A stretch of DNA of 10,143 bases from a bacterium. GTDB lineage: Bacteria > Armatimonadota > HRBIN16. The notes under the pieces are model-generated. The model searched no databases. It was not told the origin of the DNA and saw only the letters and a program-made list of their open reading frames with translations. The stretch's first letter is position 1, and each line of letters starts with the position of its first letter. The position numbers and the translations under genes are program-made. The stretch covers positions 1 to 10,143 of the forward strand of contig JANWXG010000076.1 of the NCBI GenBank assembly GCA_025057335.1, read 5' to 3'. Below are positions 5,839-10,143 of the stretch, in pieces.

Positions 5839-5954
5839 AGGATTGTGAGTTCGCACTTCACGTGTGGTAGCGCCAGCGAAGCCTTGCTGCTGCTGTGCGA
5901 TAAGTTCCGCTTACCAAGATGTATTCAACTACTCTTTCAGGAGGTGTGAGGAGC

Positions 5955-6941
5955 ATGTCTCGCAAAGCGTTTACGCTCATCGAGTTGCTGGTGGTCATCG
6001 CGATTATCGCGATTCTGGCCGCCATCCTGTTCCCGGTGTTCGCTCAGGCACGAGAGAAGGCACGCCAGGCGACCTGCACCAGCAACATGAAAAACATCGG
6101 CACCGCCTGGCAGATGTACGCCCAGGACTACGATGAGACTGGTCCGCCCATGTGGGTGAAGAGCAACCTCAACCGAGGATGCTTCCCCGTAGTAGACCCG
6201 AACTTCCGCGCGCCCTACACGGGCACGCCGTGGGGACAGTACTGGCCCGACCTCATCTATCCGTATGTGAAGGCAGGGCGAGCAGCCGTTTATGACGCTC
6301 AGGGACGCCCCGTAGCAAAAGGCAATCGCGCTGTGTTCACCTGCCCCACGGGCGATGCGCTCATCCCCGCCGTGGGAGGGGAGAGTGGATGGGGTTCGCT
6401 CACTTACGGCATCAATCAGAGCAACATCAACGCTGACCCCATCAACCCCGAGAGCGCAGGTAACGCAGCGGGAGGTGGCCCCGACTTCTTCTGCGGACAG
6501 GACCCCGGCTGCCAGGGATGGGGATGGGGATGCGCGAAGGGCGCGACGTTGGCTCGCCTCACCAAGCCTGCCGATACTATCCTGTTCATGGAAGGTCCTG
6601 TAGGCACGGGACCGATGTTTGCCGAATGCTGCGACCTTGGCTCCTATCCGGGTGACCGCGCCACCATTCTCGCAAAGATGGCATCGGCATATCCTGCGGA
6701 GGGCGGCTTCCCCGCTGGATACCATCCCAACCGCCCGCTCAAGCGCGCTAAGACCGACCCTAACTTCTGGGTGATGGAGAACGGTCAGCTCAACGAGGAC
6801 GGTACCGTGATGCCCGTGCAGCGCTCCAACGACCGAGCCATCCACCCGCACAACGGCGGTCAGAACCTTATCTTCGCGGATGGGCATGTGAAGTTCCAGC
6901 GGGATACTTACATGCGGCAGCACACTGCTTCAACTGAATAA
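5955..6941 (+). CDS. DUF1559-like type II secretion/pilin-type pseudopilin
   Basis: The 328-residue protein starts MSRKAFTLIELLVVIAIIAI, a class III (prepilin) leader with the invariant Glu at mature position 5 and a long hydrophobic helix. It continues with LFPVFAQAREKAR and the Cys- and Gly-rich body typical of DUF1559-like pseudopilins. Near the C-terminus is the H-x9-DG motif (HNGGQNLIFADGHVKF). Such proteins are inserted in the inner membrane, cleaved by prepilin peptidase and assembled or displayed outside; individual roles are mostly unknown. The residue before the cleavage site is Ala rather than the usual Gly. Start 5955 is chosen because AGGAGGTG (5939-5946) lies eight bases upstream. 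A Cys-rich patch (FFCGQDPGCQGWGWGC) may form disulfides. No secretion or pilus assembly gene is nearby. Confidence 0.93.
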   Translation: MSRKAFTLIELLVVIAIIAILAAILFPVFAQAREKARQATCTSNMKNIGTAWQMYAQDYDETGPPMWVKSNLNRGCFPVVDPNFRAPYTGTPWGQYWPDLIYPYVKAGRAAVYDAQGRPVAKGNRAVFTCPTGDALIPAVGGESGWGSLTYGINQSNINADPINPESAGNAAGGGPDFFCGQDPGCQGWGWGCAKGATLARLTKPADTILFMEGPVGTGPMFAECCDLGSYPGDRATILAKMASAYPAEGGFPAGYHPNRPLKRAKTDPNFWVMENGQLNEDGTVMPVQRSNDRAIHPHNGGQNLIFADGHVKFQRDTYMRQHTASTE

Positions 6942-6949
6942 CGGGAGGT

Positions 6950-6973
6950 GGGGCGCCCCGCGACGGGCGCCCC
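6950..6973 (+). terminator. GC-rich hairpin between pseudopilin and small membrane protein
   Basis: GGGGCGCCC (6950-6958) and GGGCGCCCC (6965-6973) form a perfect 9-base stem with loop CGCGAC, followed by TTCTT. The T tract is weak, so it may stop only part of the transcripts, or protect the 3' end of the pseudopilin mRNA, leaving the next gene at a lower level. Confidence 0.65.
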
Positions 6974-7001
6974 TTCTTGCAAAGTAAGGAGGTGAAATAC
7001 G

Positions 7002-7298
7002 ATGCCGCAGACGATCCGCCGCAGTGAAGGCTCGGATTGGCGACGGCGTGAGGTGCATCCGGGTGTCGCTGTGCTCGCAGGAATTGTGGTGCTAGTGTTC
7101 CTGCTGTTCCTCGTCAACCAGTTCATTACACCGATATTCCCGCGTAAGCAGATGAGCCAGGAAGAGGCAATGCAAACCAAGATGCAGGAGCTGCAGCAGC
7201 GCATGCCGCAAGGGGGATGGGTTTCGCCCGCCCCAGGGATGCCGCCTGTGTACGTGCCACCTGCTGGGCAAGCAGCTCCCCCTGCTCAGGGACGTTAG
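7002..7298 (+). CDS. Small single-pass membrane protein with Pro-rich tail
   Basis: I do not recognise this 98-residue protein. The N-terminus is basic (Arg at 6, 7 and 14-16). A strong membrane helix spans about 20-45 (GVAVLAGIVVLVFLLFLVNQ). A Gln/Met/Glu-rich amphipathic stretch follows (50-68), then a Pro/Ala/Gly-rich tail to the end. The positive-inside rule places the tail outside the cytoplasm. An ideal AAGGAGGTGA (6986-6995) six bases before the ATG makes it a real and well-translated gene. It starts 60 bases after the pseudopilin, with only the hairpin between, so the two are probably co-transcribed. A role as an accessory to pseudopilin assembly or anchoring is a guess from position. 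Confidence 0.8.
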   Translation: MPQTIRRSEGSDWRRREVHPGVAVLAGIVVLVFLLFLVNQFITPIFPRKQMSQEEAMQTKMQELQQRMPQGGWVSPAPGMPPVYVPPAGQAAPPAQGR

Positions 7299-7344
7299 TT
7301 GCTCTGTTCGGCTTCCCCGAGGGATTTCATAAGTTGTCATCCTG

Positions 7345-7414
7345 CCCTCACCCCCCCAATAGGAGAGGGGAGGCCCCCCTTCTCTCTCTGGGAGAAGAGG
7401 ATAGGGGATGAGGG
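7345..7414. repeat. C-rich/G-rich inverted repeat
   Basis: CCCTCACCCCC (7345-7355) pairs with GGGGATGAGGG (7404-7414) with one mismatch. The interior is rich in GGGGAGG, CCCCCC and TCTCTCTC runs that can form further stems. It could fold in RNA or act as a transcription block after the small membrane protein gene. Confidence 0.5.
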
Positions 7415-7454
7415 AGAAGGATTTCACGACACGAACTAGCAGAAACACTCTCCT

Positions 7455-7515
7455 GCTTGTAGTGAAGCACGTGAGTGCTTCCCCATTCACAAACAACGGG
7501 GACTTCAGCATGACA
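7455..7515 (+). repeat. 61-base dispersed repeat, copy 2
   Basis: This is the partner of 798-857 in the same orientation. The hairpin stem GAAGCAC (7464-7470)/GTGCTTC (7475-7481) is unchanged, while the loop differs in one base (GTGA instead of GGGA). Most other differences fall outside the stem. Confidence 0.8.
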
Positions 7516-7623
7516 GAGTGCGAAGAGAGGGAGGGTCTGGGATACTGGGTTCAACTGGGGTTGTCGTCAGAGGCACGAGGTCGTACGAACTAGAAGCGCA
7601 GCTGCTCCATGGAGACCTGATGC

Positions 7624-9624
7624 ATGACAGGAGGAGGTCTATCACGAATTGAGGAGTATCCACCTGAACGACTATCAGGGGAGGATGCTCTGCGCTACAT
7701 GCAAAGAGAGGAGCTACCGCCGAGAACGTTCTCTCTGCGAGCGCTAGTTATCGGCTTGCTCGCTTCCCTGTTGATTGGTGCACTAGACCCCTACGGGCTA
7801 TATGTGATTCGTGGCTCCTACATGACTCTCGACTACAGTACACCTGCTGCTGTGTTCCTCTTCTTCATACTAGTTGTATTTGTGAACGGGCTATGGAAGC
7901 GGTTGCACCCCCGCAGTGCGCTTCGTCCGGCGGAGCTAATTACGATTTACGTGATGATGATTGTGGCGTGCGTTGTGCCCACGCTAGGGCTCACGGCGCA
8001 AATCCTGCCTGTGTTGGGCGCGGTCACCTATTATGCGAACCCAGCGAACGGTTGGGAGCGCCTCATCCATCCGCACCTTCATCCCCTGCTAGTACCGCGC
8101 GACAAGGAGGCGATACGGCTGTTCTTCGAGGGCAAGCCGGGCGCGACCGTGCCCTGGGAGGTGTGGTTGCCCCCATTGCTGGTGTGGATGCCGCTGATTC
8201 TCACCCTCTACTTCGTGATGATTGCGGTCATGGTCATCTTCCGTCGGCAGTGGATGGACCGGGAGAGGCTGGCGTTTCCCGTCACGCATCTGCCGCTGGA
8301 GATGGTGAACGAACAGGAGCCGCTGTTGCGCAAGCATCTCTTCTGGATAGGGTTTGCCCTGCCTTTTGTGGTCGGTAGTCTCATCGCGCTGCACAACTAT
8401 GCGCCCACTGTGCCCGCGCCCCGTCTCCATGTCGCCGTACCCCTGTTCCGAGAGACGGTCAACTGGAGCCTGCGCTTCAGCTTCCCCATGCTGGGCTTCT
8501 TCTACCTCGCCAATCTGGACGCCCTGTTCAGCCTGTGGTTTTTCAACCTGCTATTCATGGTAGTGCGCGGTTACCTGAACATCTATGGGGTGGAGATACG
8601 CGAGGACCTGGGCGGCGCATACGGTACGCCTTACATTCCCTACAAATATCTGGGCATGGGCGCGATGCTGATGCTGGTCGCGACCAGCCTGTGGGCGGCG
8701 CGCGCGCATCTATTCGATGTGGTGCGCCGAGCAGTGGGCAGGGGCAAGGGAGTGGATGACCGCGACGAGGTGTTGAGCTATCCCGTTGCCTTCTGGGGCA
8801 CGGTGCTGGGTCTGCTGGCGATGAGCCTGTGGCTGTGGTGGTCGGGCATGCCCTACTGGGCGACGTGGTTGTATCTGCTATTCATGATGGTGCTCTTTTT
8901 GGGCTTGACGCGCGTGGTGGTGGAGACGGGATTGGCGGAGGCAGTCGCGGCGATGATTGCGCCCGTGTTCACAGTGGCGGGCTTCGGCAGTGCCCCGTTT
9001 GGACCGCGCGGGCTGACGGCGCTCGGGTTGACGTGGGTCTACTCCGCCGACATCCGCACGACGGTGATGGCGTCGAGCATTCATGGGTTACGCCTTGCGG
9101 AGCGCACGGGGGTGGGTTCCCGCAAGCTGTTCTGGGCGATGGTGCTGGCGATTGTGGTGAGCCTCGTCGCCTCAGTGTGGATGACGCTGGAGCTCGCCTA
9201 CCGCTACGGTGGGGTGAACCTGAACAGCTGGTTCTTCATCGCGGGACCGCAGTTCCCCTACAAATGGGTGGAGGGCAAGATGAACAACCCTTCCGCTCCC
9301 AGCGTCACGGGGTGGTTGCTGACGGGTTTCGGCGCGGCGGTGATGGGCTTCCTCAGCGCGATGCGTCAGCGGTTCGTCGGCTGGCCGTTCCACCCTGTGG
9401 GCTTCTGTGTGGGCAGCACGTGGATTATGGACGAAATCTGGCTCACCTGTTTCATCGCGTGGCTGCTGAAGTGGCTTATCCTGCGCTTCGGTGGGCTGCG
9501 CTGGTTCCGCCTCTCCCTGCCCTTCTTCCTCGGACTCATCGTGGGGCAATACACCTGCAACGGCTTCTGGCTGGTGGTGGACTACTTTAGCGGCGCCCGC
9601 GGCAACCAGATATTCTGGATATAG
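7624..9624 (+). CDS. Large polytopic membrane protein, DUF6785/DUF6784 type
   Basis: The 666-residue inner-membrane protein has about 13-14 hydrophobic segments, for example ALVIGLLASLLIGAL (~40-54), AAVFLFFILVVFVNG (~74-88), WLPPLLVWMPLILTLYFVMI (~180-200), GMGAMLMLVATSLWAA (~345-360), TWLYLLFMMVLFLGL (~413-428) and LFWAMVLAIVVSLVASVW (~500-518). The segment RQWMDRERLAFPVTHLPLEM (~216-235), a loop after a membrane helix with ERLAFP, recalls oligopeptide-transporter (OPT)-like proteins and the DUF6785/DUF6784 families, so transport of a peptide or metal chelate is possible but unproven. The ATG at 7624 has only GGAG at nine bases. A much stronger AGGAGGAGG (7629-7637) lies just inside the frame, so the true start is slightly uncertain. 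The next Met (7699) lacks a ribosome binding site. The gene stands alone between a repeat element and a new promoter. Confidence 0.88.
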   Translation: MTGGGLSRIEEYPPERLSGEDALRYMQREELPPRTFSLRALVIGLLASLLIGALDPYGLYVIRGSYMTLDYSTPAAVFLFFILVVFVNGLWKRLHPRSALRPAELITIYVMMIVACVVPTLGLTAQILPVLGAVTYYANPANGWERLIHPHLHPLLVPRDKEAIRLFFEGKPGATVPWEVWLPPLLVWMPLILTLYFVMIAVMVIFRRQWMDRERLAFPVTHLPLEMVNEQEPLLRKHLFWIGFALPFVVGSLIALHNYAPTVPAPRLHVAVPLFRETVNWSLRFSFPMLGFFYLANLDALFSLWFFNLLFMVVRGYLNIYGVEIREDLGGAYGTPYIPYKYLGMGAMLMLVATSLWAARAHLFDVVRRAVGRGKGVDDRDEVLSYPVAFWGTVLGLLAMSLWLWWSGMPYWATWLYLLFMMVLFLGLTRVVVETGLAEAVAAMIAPVFTVAGFGSAPFGPRGLTALGLTWVYSADIRTTVMASSIHGLRLAERTGVGSRKLFWAMVLAIVVSLVASVWMTLELAYRYGGVNLNSWFFIAGPQFPYKWVEGKMNNPSAPSVTGWLLTGFGAAVMGFLSAMRQRFVGWPFHPVGFCVGSTWIMDEIWLTCFIAWLLKWLILRFGGLRWFRLSLPFFLGLIVGQYTCNGFWLVVDYFSGARGNQIFWI

Positions 9625-9629
9625 CGTGT

Positions 9630-9638
9630 TGGTATAAT
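9630..9638 (+). promoter_or_regulatory. Extended -10 promoter for the zinc-ribbon gene
   Basis: TGG directly followed by a perfect TATAAT (9633-9638) is an extended -10 element. No good -35 is present, which this promoter class tolerates. It lies just after the stop of the membrane protein gene and leads to a GGAGGTGA (9645-9652) nine bases before the ATG at 9662. Confidence 0.6.
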
Positions 9639-9661
9639 GTTGTTGGAGGTGAGAGCATCCC

Positions 9662-10018
9662 ATGCCCATCTACGAGTACCGATGCAATGCCTGCCGCAAG
9701 CGGTTCAGCGTGTTGGTAGGAGTGATTGCTGAGGACGATCCTTTGCAGTGTCCCCGTTGTGGAGGTACGGAGGTAACGCGCCTCATTTCTCGTTTCGCTC
9801 GCCTGCGCAATGAGGATGACCTGATTGACGATATGCTGGACCCGGACAAGATTGGCGACCCCGAAGACCCGAAGACCATGCGCCGCTGGGTGAAAGAGAT
9901 GGGCAAGGAGCTAGGTGAGGATTTCAGCGACGAGTTCGAGGAGATTCTTGCTGAAGAGGAGAGAAAGGGGACGGGCAAGGCGGAAGACGAAGAAGGTGGC
10001 TCCGATGACCAGCTCTAA
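9662..10018 (+). CDS. FmdB-family zinc-ribbon protein with acidic tail
   Basis: The 118-residue protein opens MPIYEYRCNACRKRFSVLVG and has the FmdB zinc ribbon: Cys 8 and 11 (CNAC) and Cys 30 and 33 (CPRC), which should bind one zinc ion. Family members are small proteins annotated as putative regulators after FmdB of methylotrophs; their actual role is mostly unproven. After the ribbon comes RLISRFARL and then a long tail (about 50-118) rich in Asp and Glu that ends in a low-complexity stretch, longer than the minimal ribbon of ~60-70 residues. Start and frame are secure (ribosome binding site, promoter, canonical MPIYEY opening). Its stop codon overlaps that of the convergent selB gene. Confidence 0.93.
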   Translation: MPIYEYRCNACRKRFSVLVGVIAEDDPLQCPRCGGTEVTRLISRFARLRNEDDLIDDMLDPDKIGDPEDPKTMRRWVKEMGKELGEDFSDEFEEILAEEERKGTGKAEDEEGGSDDQL

Positions 10019-10143
10019 GCCTGTTCCACGAGTACGCGCACGTCCCCCACGCGGCGCGTTAGGCGAACGCTGTCGAAGTACTCCAGGAGGGGCACGACGA
10101 ACTTGCGACTGGAGCCTGTCAGGTCTCGGAACTCGCCTACGCT
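10015..10143 (-). CDS. selB: Selenocysteine-specific elongation factor SelB, C-terminal end (cut by window edge)
   Basis: The reverse complement gives 42 residues and a TAG stop: GEFRDLTGSSRKFVVPLLEY, then FDSVRLTRRVGDVRVL, ending VEQA. This is the last winged-helix domain of SelB, whose end characteristically reads FRDLxGxSRKxxxPLLEYxD...TRRxGDxRVL. SelB is the GTPase that brings selenocysteyl-tRNA to UGA codons, and its C-terminal winged helices bind the SECIS hairpin of the mRNA. The GTPase part lies outside the window. The TAG (10015-10017) shares bases with the TAA of the zinc-ribbon gene (10016-10018), so the two genes converge with a four-base overlap and no terminator between them. 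Confidence 0.9.
   Translation of the reverse strand, partial: SVGEFRDLTGSSRKFVVPLLEYFDSVRLTRRVGDVRVLVEQA

Larger units (their letters stand above)
7335..7515. mobile_element. MITE/REP-like intergenic element, copy 2
   Basis: The 181-base segment begins TGTCATCCTG (7335-7344) and ends CAGCATGACA (7506-7515), inverted copies with one mismatch and the same ends as the element at 686-857. Its left half is a purine/pyrimidine-rich hairpin (7345-7414) unlike the left half of copy 1. Its right end is the shared repeat. The modular make-up suggests a family with interchangeable cores. No duplication of flanking bases is evident. Confidence 0.5.
7299..7623. other. Gene-free stretch carrying the second repeat element
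   Basis: This 325-base gap holds no credible gene. It is filled by the element at 7335-7515 and by about 100 further bases with no feature I can name. A GGAG (7611-7614) nine bases before the next ATG is the only translation signal seen. I found no convincing promoter for the downstream membrane protein. Confidence 0.65.

Noticed and set aside
5937..6923. Open frame of 328 codons antisense to the pseudopilin
   Set aside because: The sense strand has the leader, H-x9-DG motif and ribosome binding site. The antisense frame is a by-product of GC-rich codon use.
8829..9590. Open frame of 253 codons inside the membrane protein gene
   Set aside because: It is a shifted frame of a well-supported polytopic protein, with unnatural Gly/Arg/Asp composition and no start signal.

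Overview
The window holds chromosomal housekeeping and accessory genes of a bacterium with moderately high GC. My best guess is a member of the Armatimonadota or a related thermophilic lineage. That is an inference from three things: the pseudopilin with the FTLIE leader, the segment LFPVFAQAREKAR and a C-terminal H-x9-DG motif; the large DUF6785/DUF6784-type membrane protein; and the GntR-LacI hybrid regulator. No phage, transposase, plasmid or CRISPR signal is visible.

Left part (1-2710). The 5' portion of proS (prolyl-tRNA synthetase) runs off the left edge on the minus strand, with its promoter and ribosome binding site. A gene-free stretch of 464 bases follows and carries repeat elements. 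Next come a minus-strand BtuF/TroA-like binding protein without a signal peptide and, divergent from it, thyX (flavin-dependent thymidylate synthase).

Middle (2711-5838). A near-consensus promoter drives a 208-residue protein whose N-terminus looks like domain I of DnaA but which has no ATPase. A sugar-phosphate isomerase/epimerase-like TIM barrel follows. A convergent tRNA with anticodon CAU has an encoded CCA and its own promoter. A GntR/LacI hybrid regulator then has an unusually repetitive promoter and almost no leader, which suggests autoregulation. The regulator and epimerase may belong to one sugar-use circuit, but only proximity supports that.

Right part (5839-10143). A DUF1559-like pseudopilin is followed by a GC-rich hairpin and a small single-pass membrane protein with a proline-rich tail; the two probably form a short operon. 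After a second repeat-bearing gap come a polytopic membrane protein of 666 residues (OPT-like by inference) and an FmdB-type zinc-ribbon protein. The 3' end of selB on the opposite strand shares stop-codon bases with the zinc-ribbon gene. selB implies that the organism makes selenocysteine.

The best non-gene signal is a pair of intergenic elements (about 686-857 and 7335-7515). Both are bounded by TGTCATSCTG...CAGMATGACA inverted ends and both carry the same 60-61 base repeat with a conserved GAAGCAC/GTGCTTC hairpin. They look like MITE- or REP-type dispersed repeats.
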